Source: Rikenellaceae bacterium DTU049
GTDB lineage: Bacteria > Bacteroidota > Bacteroidia > Bacteroidales > DTU049
Reading direction: 5' to 3'
DNA: 51,334 nucleotides
NCBI GenBank assembly: GCA_001513285.1
Contig: LFTI01000072.1
Location: forward strand, 1 to 51,334
Part shown: positions 36,131 through 45,039 of the stretch, piece after piece
Layout of the letters: each line of letters starts with the position of its first letter
Position numbering within the stretch: position 1 is the stretch's first letter
Notes under the pieces: generated by a model
What the model was told of the DNA's origin: nothing
Database searches by the model: none
What the model saw: only the letters and a program-made list of their open reading frames with translations
Made by a program: the position numbers and the translations under genes

Positions 36131-37393
36131 CTATATTACATCATTATGGTACATGTCTAAGTTTACAAAAGTGGCGAGTAATAGGGTAAATGCCCAGTAA
36201 GAGGATCCTCCATAGCTAATAAATGGCAATGGTATTCCTATGACTGGTACTAATCCTACTGTCATTCCAATATTTATAAATATATGTAGGAATAAAAGTG
36301 ATGCTACTGAATATCCATAAACTCTTGAAAAAATAGATCTTTGTCTTTCCGCTAATTTTAGAATTCGTAATAATAAAATTAAATATAATGATAAAACTAC
36401 TAAAGCCCCTATAAATCCCCATTCTTCACCAATTGCACAAAAAATAAAATCTGTTGTTTGTTCTGGAACAAATTTCATTTGTGTTTGGCTACCTTCTAAA
36501 AATCCTTTACCAGTTAATCCTCCAGAACCTATTGCTATCATAGATTGTCGTAGATTCCAAGATGCTCCTTTAGGATCATCTTTTAGGCCTAGCATTACTT
36601 CTATTCTCTCTTGATGATGGGGCATAAGCATCTTGTAAAAATAATTAACTCCTACTATCAATATTATACTAATTACGTAAATCTCTACAAACCTAATAAT
36701 TAATTTTCGTTTTTTCCTGAAAATAAATATAAATATCAATGTGATTGCTGTCAGGATTAATAAAAAAATAAATTGTTTTATTAAAAAAGATAGAATAAAT
36801 ACTAATATAAACCAAAAACCAATAAAAATGACATATGAAGGTAAGCCCTCACGATATAATGCTAAAATAAATGCAAAAAAGATAAGCATTGTGCCTATAT
36901 CTTTTTGTAAAAATATCAAAAGCATAGGGATAGCTATTACTATTAAAACATTCCTCATAGTTTTATTTATGTTTCGCTTAGCATCAGGATCACTCCATAT
37001 TTTGGATATTAATAGAGCAGTTGTATATTTAGCAAATTCTGATGGTTGCAATCTAATGCCATTACCTATATCTAGCCAAGCCCTATTGCCACCTACTACG
37101 GCTCCAATTACTAAAACTAAAAATAATAATACTAATATTACTCCATAAAATATCTCGGCAGCATTTGAAAACAAATGTGGATTAGAATATATAATTAATA
37201 CAAATAACAATAATCCTGTTAATATCCAAACAAATTGTTTTACATGTATGTATTTAAAAGATAAACTAAAAAAATTTATGCCATCTTGATATGATGCAGA
37301 ATAAATACTTATCAATCCTATAATGGAAAGAATTATATATATTGAGATAATAATTATATCTGGGGGGAATCTTTTATTTTTATTTTGCTGCAT
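36131..37393 (-). CDS. rodA: rod shape-determining protein RodA (SEDS glycosyltransferase)
   Basis: RodA is the SEDS-family peptidoglycan polymerase of the elongasome and works with PBP2. The 420-residue protein has about ten transmembrane segments and the SEDS signatures: LIGLISIYSAS near the N-terminus, GNRAWLDIGNGIRLQPSEFAK, LLIFLQKDIGTMLIFF, the extracellular loop ending GGLTGKGFLEGSQT, FVPEQTTDFIFCAIGEEWGFIG, and IGIPLPFISYGGSS at the end. It lies 83 bp downstream of the PBP2 gene on the same strand. The pair is a conserved mrdA-rodA unit. FtsW is the alternative SEDS member, but the neighbour is PBP2 and not a division protein. Confidence 0.93.
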   Translation of the reverse strand: MQQNKNKRFPPDIIIISIYIILSIIGLISIYSASYQDGINFFSLSFKYIHVKQFVWILTGLLLFVLIIYSNPHLFSNAAEIFYGVILVLLFLVLVIGAVVGGNRAWLDIGNGIRLQPSEFAKYTTALLISKIWSDPDAKRNINKTMRNVLIVIAIPMLLIFLQKDIGTMLIFFAFILALYREGLPSYVIFIGFWFILVFILSFLIKQFIFLLILTAITLIFIFIFRKKRKLIIRFVEIYVISIILIVGVNYFYKMLMPHHQERIEVMLGLKDDPKGASWNLRQSMIAIGSGGLTGKGFLEGSQTQMKFVPEQTTDFIFCAIGEEWGFIGALVVLSLYLILLLRILKLAERQRSIFSRVYGYSVASLLFLHIFINIGMTVGLVPVIGIPLPFISYGGSSYWAFTLLLATFVNLDMYHNDVI

Positions 37394-37476
37394 ATTTAGA
37401 CATCATTTAAGCACTTTAGATTATTAATATTTTCTTATCTAATTTTAATTATTTCATTTTGTTGTTTTTTATACAA

Positions 37477-39291
37477 TTATTTAATTAAAAAATCTGCTGC
37501 TTTCATTCTGTTTTCTAAATCGGTACGCTTAATAGTATCTGTTAGGTATTTCTCCATCATTAAGCTAGCAATAGGTCCTCCATACGAGGCTCCCCACCCT
37601 GCATTTTCTACTAAAACAGCTATCGCTATTTTAGGATTTTCTACAGGACCGAAAGCTATAAAAACACTATGACTTTTTCTAGGTGGATCCTGTGCAGTAC
37701 CAGTTTTGGCAGCCACGCGTATTTCAGGTAATTGTGCTATTGTTGCTGTACCACTGGTAACTGCTTTTTCCATACCTTCTACGATGAGATCAAAGTATTT
37801 CTCATTAATAGGAACTACAATTTTATTTTTATATCTAGGATTTAAACTGTCTGGATGTCCTATAGCACGTACTATATGTGGAGGTATGTACCATCCTTTA
37901 TTAGCAATGATTGCAGCTAAATTAGCTAATTGTAGCGGCGTAGCGCCAATCTCACCTTGCCCAATAGCTACAGAAACAATACCATCAGCTTTCCAATTTC
38001 TAGTTCCTTTTAATCTATTATAATATTCAGAAGTAGGTACGAACCCACTATATTCATTTGGTAAATCTACTCCCAGTGGTATGCCAAATCCAAGTATATT
38101 TACATAATATCGCCATCTTTCATATCCTATACTAGATTTTCCAAAATATTTATTATCTACAAAAACTTTAAATACTTGACAAAAAAAAGTATTACAAGAA
38201 TATTGAATACCACTAATTATATTTACTGGAGAGGGATGCCCATGGCAGCCTATAGTGTGTGAACCTATGCGATAACCTCCATAACAGCCAAAAGATGTTT
38301 TTTCATCGATAAAATTCTCTTGCAATGCAGCTAAACCGTTTACAATCTTGAATGTACTGCCAGGTGGATACCTTGTCATAGTAGCTCTATTGTATAAAGT
38401 ATGATTTTTATTGTCATTGCTTAGCATTATATAATTTTTATTCCTTTCTCTACCTGTCAATAAATTAGGATCATAACTGGGAGAAGATATGAGGGCTAAA
38501 ATTTCTCCAGTTTGAGGATTTATTGCTACGATAGCACCACGTTTATTTTGCATTAGTTCTTCACCATATTGTTGTAAATCAGCATCAATACTTGTATATA
38601 AATCTTTCCCATTAATCATAGTAGAATCTAATTGTCCATTTTTGTAGCTATCCACTATTCTATTATGTACATCTGCTATATAGACTTTTACACCTTTGTG
38701 TCCTCTTAAATCTTTTTCATAAAATTCTTCTAATCCAGTGACTCCTACATAATCACCCATTTGATAATATGAATCTTCTTCAATTTTTTTTGGGCTAGCT
38801 TCTGAAATATACCCTAATAAATGAGCACCAGTTTTTAATGGATAATTACGCGTGAATCGTTTTTCTACGATTATGCCATTAAATTCACTCTCATGCTCAT
38901 AAAAATAGCTAACCGCTGCATCTGGCATATCTTCATATACTATTACTGGTTGATAACCACCCATTTTCTTGTTCTTTTCTATTTTAGTTTTTAATAATTT
39001 TGTATCTGTATCTAATAATTGAGCTATATAATTTGTATCAAAAGGTTCTAATTCATAAGGGATAATTGCCAAATTATATATTGGCCTCCAACCTGCTAAT
39101 ATTTTACCATTAGCATCATATATAGTTCCTCTCTGTGGATATTCATACACATATCTGAGAGTATTTTTTTCTGCTAATGTTTTATAAGTAGGATCAATTA
39201 TTTGAATATAAAATATCCTCACGCCTAATACTATAAATGCAATTATAAAAATATAAACAAAAAATAATTTTCTATTGTCGTATGAACGCAT
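37477..39291 (-). CDS. mrdA: penicillin-binding protein 2
   Basis: PBP2 is the monofunctional transpeptidase of the elongasome, cross-linking glycan strands made by RodA. The 604-residue protein has an N-terminal anchor (LFFVYIFIIAFIVLGVRIFYI), a PBP dimerisation (pedestal) domain (RGTIYDANGKILA and GVTGLEEFYEKDLRG), and a transpeptidase domain. The active-site serine is in PPGSTFKI (about 312-315), followed by the S-x-N motif SCN (about 365) and KTGTAQ (about 530). All catalytic motifs are intact. A TATTTTTG box at 39315-39322 lies upstream of the ATG. mreBCD, usual upstream neighbours, are not in the window. Confidence 0.94.
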   Translation of the reverse strand: MRSYDNRKLFFVYIFIIAFIVLGVRIFYIQIIDPTYKTLAEKNTLRYVYEYPQRGTIYDANGKILAGWRPIYNLAIIPYELEPFDTNYIAQLLDTDTKLLKTKIEKNKKMGGYQPVIVYEDMPDAAVSYFYEHESEFNGIIVEKRFTRNYPLKTGAHLLGYISEASPKKIEEDSYYQMGDYVGVTGLEEFYEKDLRGHKGVKVYIADVHNRIVDSYKNGQLDSTMINGKDLYTSIDADLQQYGEELMQNKRGAIVAINPQTGEILALISSPSYDPNLLTGRERNKNYIMLSNDNKNHTLYNRATMTRYPPGSTFKIVNGLAALQENFIDEKTSFGCYGGYRIGSHTIGCHGHPSPVNIISGIQYSCNTFFCQVFKVFVDNKYFGKSSIGYERWRYYVNILGFGIPLGVDLPNEYSGFVPTSEYYNRLKGTRNWKADGIVSVAIGQGEIGATPLQLANLAAIIANKGWYIPPHIVRAIGHPDSLNPRYKNKIVVPINEKYFDLIVEGMEKAVTSGTATIAQLPEIRVAAKTGTAQDPPRKSHSVFIAFGPVENPKIAIAVLVENAGWGASYGGPIASLMMEKYLTDTIKRTDLENRMKAADFLIK

Positions 39292-39344
39292 TTAATTTAT
39301 TTGAAAATTTTTTACAAAAATATAAATAAAATCATTGTAAAAAT

Positions 39345-39899
39345 TTAAAAGATATATGGATAATTATTCTTAAGATAATTCAAGACATTGACAAATCTAT
39401 GTTCTAATTGTTGAGAAACAATGAAGTAGTTTTTTTTAGCTTTTATTAATTCATTTTCATAAATATTAAATAGTTCTAAACGATTGTCTGGGTTTTCTCT
39501 TAATGGGTCATAGTTCCACTCTATATCTGGATAGCAGAGTAAATATAAATCTATGGATTGCCTATGAAATGCATCTGTTATCCATTGTGGACATTTTTTA
39601 TATTTGTATATTAGCCAAATATAGATTACTAGCATTTCAGTATCATAAATTACAACTTTGCTATTATTAGTCGGTTGTTTATTTATCATTTCCCATTGTT
39701 TTTTTGCTATTTCTATTACATCATCATAGTTATATGGCCTGTCTAGTTTCAATAAATATTCACGAGCATACTCAGGAGTATAATCAGTTTTGAAATAATT
39801 AGCTAATTGCTCTGCTAACCATGTTTTACCAGTAGATTCTGGCCCAGTAATTCCTATTTTTATGGGTAATTTAACCTTCAATTTTTTATATTTTTGCAA
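39345..39899 (-). CDS. NadR-like ATP-binding kinase
   Basis: The 184-residue protein is a P-loop NTPase of the AAA_28 type, as in the ribosylnicotinamide kinase domain of NadR. The Walker A loop is GITGPESTGKTWLAEQLA (about 17-34), followed by the EYAREYLL segment, a Walker B-like VVIYDTEMLVIYIW and an Arg-rich lid (PLRENPDNR). In Bacteroidota, short single-domain forms are common. The likely activity is phosphorylation of nicotinamide riboside in NAD salvage, but the separate adenylyltransferase domain of NadR is missing, so this is inference. It lies upstream of mrdA by 53 bp and may be co-transcribed. Confidence 0.78.
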   Translation of the reverse strand: MQKYKKLKVKLPIKIGITGPESTGKTWLAEQLANYFKTDYTPEYAREYLLKLDRPYNYDDVIEIAKKQWEMINKQPTNNSKVVIYDTEMLVIYIWLIYKYKKCPQWITDAFHRQSIDLYLLCYPDIEWNYDPLRENPDNRLELFNIYENELIKAKKNYFIVSQQLEHRFVNVLNYLKNNYPYIF

Positions 39900-39984
39900 A
39901 AATATATGATTTATATTATATTAATGCGTTTGAAATTTTAAATGTAATTTTGATTACAAAAAATTTTTTTGTAATAATATAAAA

Positions 39985-41244
39985 ATGAGCAAAGAAGCAG
40001 TTAAAGATTTTTTTAAACAAATATCTCCTAAAAGTTATTTTGATATAGCTATTATTTTACCCTTAATAACACTATTTTTATATCCTTCTCACGCCGCCTA
40101 TGGAGTAGTCGGCTTTGTAATACTTTGTATTTATGGAATTATTAAAAAGGATTTAGTTTTTCATTGGAATATAAATATATTATGGGTGGGATTTTTTGTT
40201 TTATACGTTATATTTTTTTTGAAAGCTACTGATACTAAAGAAGGACTTTTTGAATTAGAAAAAAAATTATCTTTCTTAGTTTTTGGTATTTTGTTTTTAT
40301 TTAAATCAAAAAAACCTTTATCATTACCATTTTGGATAATTTCATTTATGTTATTAGTAATTATCAGGAGCGCTATTGGTTTTGTAGAATCTATCATTAT
40401 GTATAATGAAATTCATATTTTGCCAGCTTTTTTCACTTCTAGATTTTCTCAACACATACATCCATCTTATTTGAGTTTCTATATTATCATTTGCTTAATC
40501 ATTACATTTTATTGGGAATATAAAAAAGTTATCAATTTCCCTAAATGGTTTTTAATAATTTTTTCAATAATTTCAATAGTTAGCATATTATTACTGTCAT
40601 CATTATCGGCTAATTTATTTTTATTTTTTACAATTTTAACAATAATTATTTATTATTTATATAAAAAGTTAAAACCACTTTTAGCTTCTACCATTGCCAT
40701 TTTATTCATTATAATTAGTTTTGTGGTAATTAAATATGGACATTTCAGAGCAATTAATTTTAGTGAAACATATAATAATACTATTACATTTCTAAAAAAT
40801 CCTAAAGAATATATAGATGCAGATCAATATATTAAAAAAGCTAATGAAAAAAGATTAATATTATGGACCCTAAGTTGGCAAAAAATTAAAGAAAATCCTA
40901 TGGGCTATGGAGTAGGTAGTGCTGGTGATGTTTATAGAAATGTATATAGCCAATACGGCCTTACCTCGCTTATGGACCCTTTATTAGACTCACACAATCA
41001 ATATTTACGGATAGCATTAGAAATGGGAGTTATCGGTATTTTTGCTTATTTAGCTATCATTTGTGCATATATTGTTAAAGCCATTAAACAAAAAAAATAT
41101 TTACTTTTATATGTAATGATATGTTTTTTATATTTTGGTATGTGGGAGTCTATATTGCAACGTCAATCTGGTGTAATATTTTTTACTTATATGATAACAT
41201 TTTTATTTCTTTATGAACCAGTTTTTTCTAAAAAGAAAATCTAA
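39985..41244 (+). CDS. O-antigen ligase / polymerase family membrane protein
   Basis: The 419-residue protein has about ten to twelve transmembrane segments and a large extracytoplasmic loop. The Wzy_C signature appears before the last segments: NPMGYGVGSAGDVYRNVY, then LLDSHNQYLRIALEMGVIGIFAYL (about 330-355), where His and surrounding residues match the catalytic loop of WaaL/Wzy proteins. It could attach O-antigen to lipid A-core or polymerise a surface polysaccharide. The following glycosyltransferase genes suggest a small surface-glycan locus. Its start is an ATG 16 bp after a TTTTTTTTG tract. Confidence 0.82.
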   Translation: MSKEAVKDFFKQISPKSYFDIAIILPLITLFLYPSHAAYGVVGFVILCIYGIIKKDLVFHWNINILWVGFFVLYVIFFLKATDTKEGLFELEKKLSFLVFGILFLFKSKKPLSLPFWIISFMLLVIIRSAIGFVESIIMYNEIHILPAFFTSRFSQHIHPSYLSFYIIICLIITFYWEYKKVINFPKWFLIIFSIISIVSILLLSSLSANLFLFFTILTIIIYYLYKKLKPLLASTIAILFIIISFVVIKYGHFRAINFSETYNNTITFLKNPKEYIDADQYIKKANEKRLILWTLSWQKIKENPMGYGVGSAGDVYRNVYSQYGLTSLMDPLLDSHNQYLRIALEMGVIGIFAYLAIICAYIVKAIKQKKYLLLYVMICFLYFGMWESILQRQSGVIFFTYMITFLFLYEPVFSKKKI

Positions 41245-41255
41245 AGACTTATTTT

Positions 41256-41384
41256 ATGAAAAAATTACTTATAGTTAGTTCTAATTCTATACATTTATTT
41301 AATTTTTATAATTTGATAAATTCTTATTTCGACTACATAGATATAGCTACTGATAGCATTTATAATGAATTATTAAATAATTAA
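41256..41384 (+). pseudogene. 42-residue glycosyltransferase N-terminal stub
   Basis: This short ORF, below the length limit of the track, reads MKKLLIVSSNSIHLFNFYNL and ends after 42 residues at TAA. It resembles the first beta-strand and loop of GT4-type glycosyltransferases (KKLLIVSSNSIH...FNFIN). It starts 11 bp after the ligase gene and ends 11 bp before the intact glycosyltransferase. I read it as the remnant of a deleted glycosyltransferase gene whose ribosome-loading position is retained. It might still be translated as a small peptide. Confidence 0.5.
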
Positions 41385-41395
41385 AAATGTAAATT

Positions 41396-42490
41396 ATGAA
41401 GAGGGTTTGTCATTTAACTAGTGTACACCAAAGAGATGATATCAGAATATTTCACAAAGAATGCAAAAGTTTACAAAATATTTATGAAATCAGTATAGTA
41501 GTAGCTGATGGTCGCGGAGATAATATAGTAGATGGAATAAAAATATTTGATGTGGGAAAGCCTAGCTCTAGATGGAAACGTATTATTTTAACTACTAAAA
41601 GAGTATATAAAAAAGCATTAATGTTAGATGCAGATATATACCATTTCCATGATCCAGAGCTTATACCTATTGGACTTAAACTTTTGAAAAGAAATAAAAA
41701 GGTTGTCTACGATGTTCACGAGGATGTACCCAAGCAATTATTAAGTAAACCTTATCTTAATAAATTTATACTTAAAATGATCGCTAATGCTTTTAAAAAA
41801 TATGAAAATAAATCTGTAAATAAATTTACTGCTATAGTAACTGTAGTTCCAGAGATTACGAATAGATTAAAGCAATATAATGATAAAACTGTAGAAGTGA
41901 GAAATTATCCAAAGTTGAATGAATTTGCAAAAATAAATGTGCAATGGGAAGATAGAGAGAATGCTATGGTGTACATTGGTAGTATATCAAAGATCAGGGG
42001 AATATATGAGATGATGCAGGTAGCCTATAAAGCTAATATTAAGCTGCATTTAGCTGGTAATTTTTCTACCCGATCTTTAGAAACTGATTTGCAAAATCAT
42101 AAAGAATGGGAGCAAGTGATTTATCATGGAGTTTTAGGCAGAGATGAGTTAGTAGCATTACTTTCTAAAGTAAAAATTGGATTACTTTTATTACATCCTG
42201 TACCCAATTATTTAATAGCATTAAGTACAAAAATATTTGAATATTTAGCTGCTGGGTTGCCGATTATTGCATCTGATATACCTCATTATAAAGAAATTAT
42301 AGAAGTAAATAATTGTGGCTTTTGTGTTAATCCATTTGATATCGAGTCAATAGCTGATAAAGTTAGTCTTCTAATAAATAACAATCAAATAGCTGAGGAA
42401 ATGGGCTTAAATGGTAGAAATGCAATTGAGAAATATTATAATTGGGAAAATGAGGGGAAAAAATTAATAGAATTGTATAAAACAATATAA
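41396..42490 (+). CDS. glycosyltransferase family 4
   Basis: The 364-residue protein has a GT-B fold. The N-terminal domain (RVCHLTSVHQRDDIRIFHKE, ADIYHFHDPELIPIGL, VVYDVHEDVP) resembles enzymes of the GT4 group that modify surface polysaccharides. The C-terminal nucleotide-sugar domain has YIGSISKIRGIYEMMQ, KIGLLLLHPVPNY and TKIFEYLAAGLPIIASDIPH, where the E-x7-E pattern is represented by FEYLAAGLPI. The donor and acceptor are unknown. It is the last gene of the small glycan cluster, ending in a clear terminator. Confidence 0.86.
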   Translation: MKRVCHLTSVHQRDDIRIFHKECKSLQNIYEISIVVADGRGDNIVDGIKIFDVGKPSSRWKRIILTTKRVYKKALMLDADIYHFHDPELIPIGLKLLKRNKKVVYDVHEDVPKQLLSKPYLNKFILKMIANAFKKYENKSVNKFTAIVTVVPEITNRLKQYNDKTVEVRNYPKLNEFAKINVQWEDRENAMVYIGSISKIRGIYEMMQVAYKANIKLHLAGNFSTRSLETDLQNHKEWEQVIYHGVLGRDELVALLSKVKIGLLLLHPVPNYLIALSTKIFEYLAAGLPIIASDIPHYKEIIEVNNCGFCVNPFDIESIADKVSLLINNNQIAEEMGLNGRNAIEKYYNWENEGKKLIELYKTI

Positions 42491-42523
42491 AAAAAGGGGC
42501 TATATTTATAGTCCCCTTTTATC
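42491..42523. terminator. bidirectional rho-independent terminator
   Basis: AAAAGGGG-CTATA pairs with TATAG-CCCCTTTT (one bulged T), a 13-bp stem with T-runs on both strands. It sits between the convergent glycosyltransferase gene (stop at 42490) and the exbD gene (stop at 42542). Confidence 0.8.
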
Positions 42524-42541
42524 AAAAAATTTTTGAAAGAT

Positions 42542-43012
42542 TTACTTAAATAAATTATCAGTTTTATTAGCGGAGTAATTAATTTTATAAGCACCAACTT
42601 TTCTAAGTTCTTGTTTCACATCAGTTACTATACCCATGCGAACATCTTTATCTACTTTAAGAGAGGTAATTAAAAATGGTCTGTCTTGCTCTGGACGAGC
42701 AGCGCGTTCACTTTCGATAAAAGCACTTATTTGTTCTACAGTTCCAAATTGATCATTTAATTGAATACGAGGTTCTGATCCATACATTTGTATATTAATA
42801 GGAGTACCTATGTATATGTATGATACTAAATTTTTTCTTTCTAATTTTTGAATTTCGGTAGCAGCGGGTACTTGAACCTTAACAAATAATGTAGCTTCGC
42901 GAATAGTTGTAATAACCATAAAGAAAAAAAGGAACATAAAAATAATATCTGACATTGAAGAAGTATTTAGAGCTGGAACTTCTTTTTTCTTTTCTTTTCT
43001 AAATCTTGACAT
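42542..43012 (-). CDS. exbD: ExbD/TolR-family proton-motive-force transducer (second copy)
   Basis: The 156-residue protein has a cytoplasmic N-terminus rich in lysine, a single transmembrane segment (MSDIIFMFLFFFMVITT, about 20-36) with the conserved aspartate of ExbD in SDIIF, and a periplasmic domain (VDKDVRMGIVTDVKQELRK). ExbD works with ExbB to harvest the proton gradient for TonB-type outer-membrane transport, or for T9SS-like machinery. It follows the other exbD by 1 bp. Two different exbD copies after one exbB is the usual Bacteroidota layout; TonB itself is not downstream here. Confidence 0.87.
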   Translation of the reverse strand: MSRFRKEKKKEVPALNTSSMSDIIFMFLFFFMVITTIREATLFVKVQVPAATEIQKLERKNLVSYIYIGTPINIQMYGSEPRIQLNDQFGTVEQISAFIESERAARPEQDRPFLITSLKVDKDVRMGIVTDVKQELRKVGAYKINYSANKTDNLFK

Positions 43013-43013
43013 G

Positions 43014-43586
43014 TCATTTACCTCCTATTGCTTTTGGTTCAGCTTCAGAAATAGACATAGGCACTGCTTTTTGTATCTCATCTAGAATAGCTTGATCACT
43101 GATCTGCGAAATAGATCTACCAAGTTTTTCTTGAGCTAGCTCATCTCTAAGCTCATAGATGGCGCCTGCTAATTCATTCTGAACTTTAATATACATATCA
43201 TAAGATGTACCTCTATCATTTTGCAATGATATTACACCTTTGGATTTCCTTACTTGTCCTAAATGAGGTAAAGTAATAATTTCACCTTCACTGAGATTAG
43301 GATCATCATAAGGATTTGCTATAAATTCTTTTACTTGCTTACGTAGATTACGAATATCTCCCGGCTTACCTTCTACTAAAAGTTGGTCATAAGTATTTAC
43401 TAATACTGTAAAAACATTTCTTTCTTTTATAATAGGTGGTTTAGCATTAGGATCTGGTAATGGTGGTAGCATTCGCGATAATCCCTTATCAGTATTAATA
43501 GATGATGTAAGTAAAAAGAAAGTTAAAAGCAAGAAGGAAATATCTGCCGTTGAAGACATATTTAATTGTGGGATTTTTCTAGCCAT
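43014..43586 (-). CDS. exbD: ExbD/TolR-family proton-motive-force transducer (first copy)
   Basis: The 190-residue protein is longer than the second copy. It has the transmembrane segment ADISFLLLTFFLLTSSI (about 14-30) with the conserved Asp, and a periplasmic domain with ERNVFTVLVNTYDQLLVEG and KGVISLQNDRGTSYDMYIKV. The C-terminal 40 residues (ELAQEKLGRSISQISDQA ...) are an extension common in the Bacteroidota paralogue. It lies 4 bp after the small membrane protein and 1 bp before the second exbD, so all four genes form an operon. Confidence 0.87.
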   Translation of the reverse strand: MARKIPQLNMSSTADISFLLLTFFLLTSSINTDKGLSRMLPPLPDPNAKPPIIKERNVFTVLVNTYDQLLVEGKPGDIRNLRKQVKEFIANPYDDPNLSEGEIITLPHLGQVRKSKGVISLQNDRGTSYDMYIKVQNELAGAIYELRDELAQEKLGRSISQISDQAILDEIQKAVPMSISEAEPKAIGGK

Positions 43587-43590
43587 AATT

Positions 43591-43995
43591 TTATTTTTTT
43601 ATTAAATGTCTAACTTGAGAGTATATAAGAGATAAAATAACAATTCCTACTAAAGTATATACTAAATACATGCCTGCATTTATTATTTTACTCCATCCAA
43701 GTGGAGTATTTGTTTTTTCATAAATAGATAGAGGGAGGTCATTACTAGGAGAAATGAAATAAAATAATACTACTAAAGCTATAGCTGCAATAAAAACTAT
43801 AATATATTTTAAATTTTTCTTAATGTTTTTAGACATTACACTGATAGATGAATATAATAAAGCTATTAATGAGGCCAATATTAAAACATAACCCACATAT
43901 AATCTAACATCTACACTATTAACGAATAAAATTACAGCTGCTGATATTATTAATACAGCTGCAAATATTATGTTATATAATTTTTTATTTTTCAT
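43591..43995 (-). CDS. small polytopic membrane protein in the exb operon
   Basis: I do not recognise a family for this 134-residue protein. It has four hydrophobic segments (IIFAAVLIISAAVILFV, LYVGYVLILASLIALLY, IIVFIAAIALVVLFYFI, GMYLVYTLVGIVILSLIYSQV) and short loops, with the N-terminus inside and a C-terminal VRHLIKK. It lies 2 bp after exbB and 4 bp before exbD. A gene of this kind sits at the same place in many Bacteroidota exbB-exbD operons. It may therefore be an accessory subunit of the ExbBD motor, but no direct evidence is in the sequence. Confidence 0.65.
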   Translation of the reverse strand: MKNKKLYNIIFAAVLIISAAVILFVNSVDVRLYVGYVLILASLIALLYSSISVMSKNIKKNLKYIIVFIAAIALVVLFYFISPSNDLPLSIYEKTNTPLGWSKIINAGMYLVYTLVGIVILSLIYSQVRHLIKK

Positions 43996-43997
43996 AA

Positions 43998-44867
43998 TTA
44001 TTTATTATCTTTTGCCATAGAAATGATATCAACAAATGTAATGGTACTATCTTCCATATCATTTACGATAGTTTCTATTTGTGAAACAATATAATTATAG
44101 AAAACTTGTAATAAAAGTGCAGTTATCAAACCAAAGACAGTAGTCAAAAGAGCTACCTTCATACCACCTGCTACGATAGTAGGACTGATATCACCTGCTA
44201 TTTCGATAGCGTCAAATGCTGAAACCATACCTATAACTGTTCCTAAGAAACCTAAAGATGGAGCTATCGCAATAAACAATGATAACCATGTAAGGTTAGA
44301 CTCTAAATGTCCCATTTGTACACTGCCATATGATACAATAGCTTTTTCGATATTTTCTATAGATTCATTAAATCTTAATAATCCTTGATAAAATACGCTA
44401 GCAATAGGACCTCTGGTATTATGACATAGTTCTTTTGCTTTCTCTATGTCTTTTTCTTCCAAAACTAATTTTTCAATTTGTTCTAGTAAAGTTTTGGAAT
44501 TTGATCTAGCTAATGAAAGATAAATAATACGCTCAATACTGATAGCTAATCCTAATATTAAGCAGAGTAATATAGGAGTCATCCAACCTACTCCTCCTTC
44601 GATGAATTTTTGTTTTAGTACTTGATGGAAACTTTGTTTAGGAGCAGCTTCCTGTGTTTGTTGATCTTGACCTGCTGGAGCTAGTGTAGCTGCGGCTGCA
44701 GTATCCATTGTATCTGTAGCTTGTGCTTGTACGTTTTGAGTATTATTTGCATTTTGTTGTGTTTGATTCTGTGCAAAAGCAGATATGCCAAATGTCACAG
44801 TTAAAATTACTAATACTGTTGCAATCTTTTTCATATTTGTTTTATTTTTCTTTTGGTTTTTCCCCAT
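43998..44867 (-). CDS. exbB: ExbB/TolQ/MotA-family proton channel protein
   Basis: The 289-residue protein has an N-terminal hydrophobic segment ending GISAFAQ, a Gln/Ala/Thr-rich linker, then the MotA/TolQ/ExbB domain. The first membrane helix is GVGWMTPILLCLILGLAISIERIIYL, and the TM2-TM3 region is LTWLSLFIAIAPSLGFLGTVIGMVSAF followed by GGMKVALLTTVFGLITALLLQVFYN. These match the family signature with G-x-x-G-T-V-x-G-M. It energises outer-membrane processes together with ExbD. It is the first gene of the four-gene unit. Two ATGs are possible: residue 1 or residue 12 (MKKIATVLV), the second giving a normal signal-like start. Confidence 0.88.
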   Translation of the reverse strand: MGKNQKKNKTNMKKIATVLVILTVTFGISAFAQNQTQQNANNTQNVQAQATDTMDTAAAATLAPAGQDQQTQEAAPKQSFHQVLKQKFIEGGVGWMTPILLCLILGLAISIERIIYLSLARSNSKTLLEQIEKLVLEEKDIEKAKELCHNTRGPIASVFYQGLLRFNESIENIEKAIVSYGSVQMGHLESNLTWLSLFIAIAPSLGFLGTVIGMVSAFDAIEIAGDISPTIVAGGMKVALLTTVFGLITALLLQVFYNYIVSQIETIVNDMEDSTITFVDIISMAKDNK

Positions 44868-44880
44868 TTTAATTTTTTTA

Positions 44881-44968
44881 CGGAGAGAGTGGGATTCGAA
44901 CCCACGAATCGCTTGTGACGATTACACGCTCTCCAGGCGTGCCTCTTAAACCGCTCGAGCATCTCTCC
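44881..44968 (-). tRNA. tRNA-Ser (GGA anticodon)
   Basis: On the minus strand, GGAGAGATGCTCGAGCGG begins an 88-nt tRNA with a 7-bp acceptor stem (GGAGAGA/TCTCTCC), D-arm, anticodon loop CTGGAGAG containing GGA, a long variable arm typical of type II tRNAs, and the T-arm GGGTTCGAATCCC. The discriminator base is G, as expected for serine. No CCA is encoded. It lies between yggS and exbB. Confidence 0.95.
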
Positions 44969-44985
44969 CAATTTTTTTTCGCTTG

Positions 44986-45016
44986 CAAAAATAATAAATT
45001 TATTATTTATTACAAA
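44986..45016 (-). promoter_or_regulatory. tRNA-Ser promoter
   Basis: On the minus strand TTTG (45016-45013), exactly 19 nt, and TATTTTTG (44993-44986) give a perfect Bacteroidota -33/-7 pair. Transcription would start about ten bases before the mature tRNA. Confidence 0.7.
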
Positions 45017-45039
45017 ATTTTTTTAAACAAAAAATTTTT

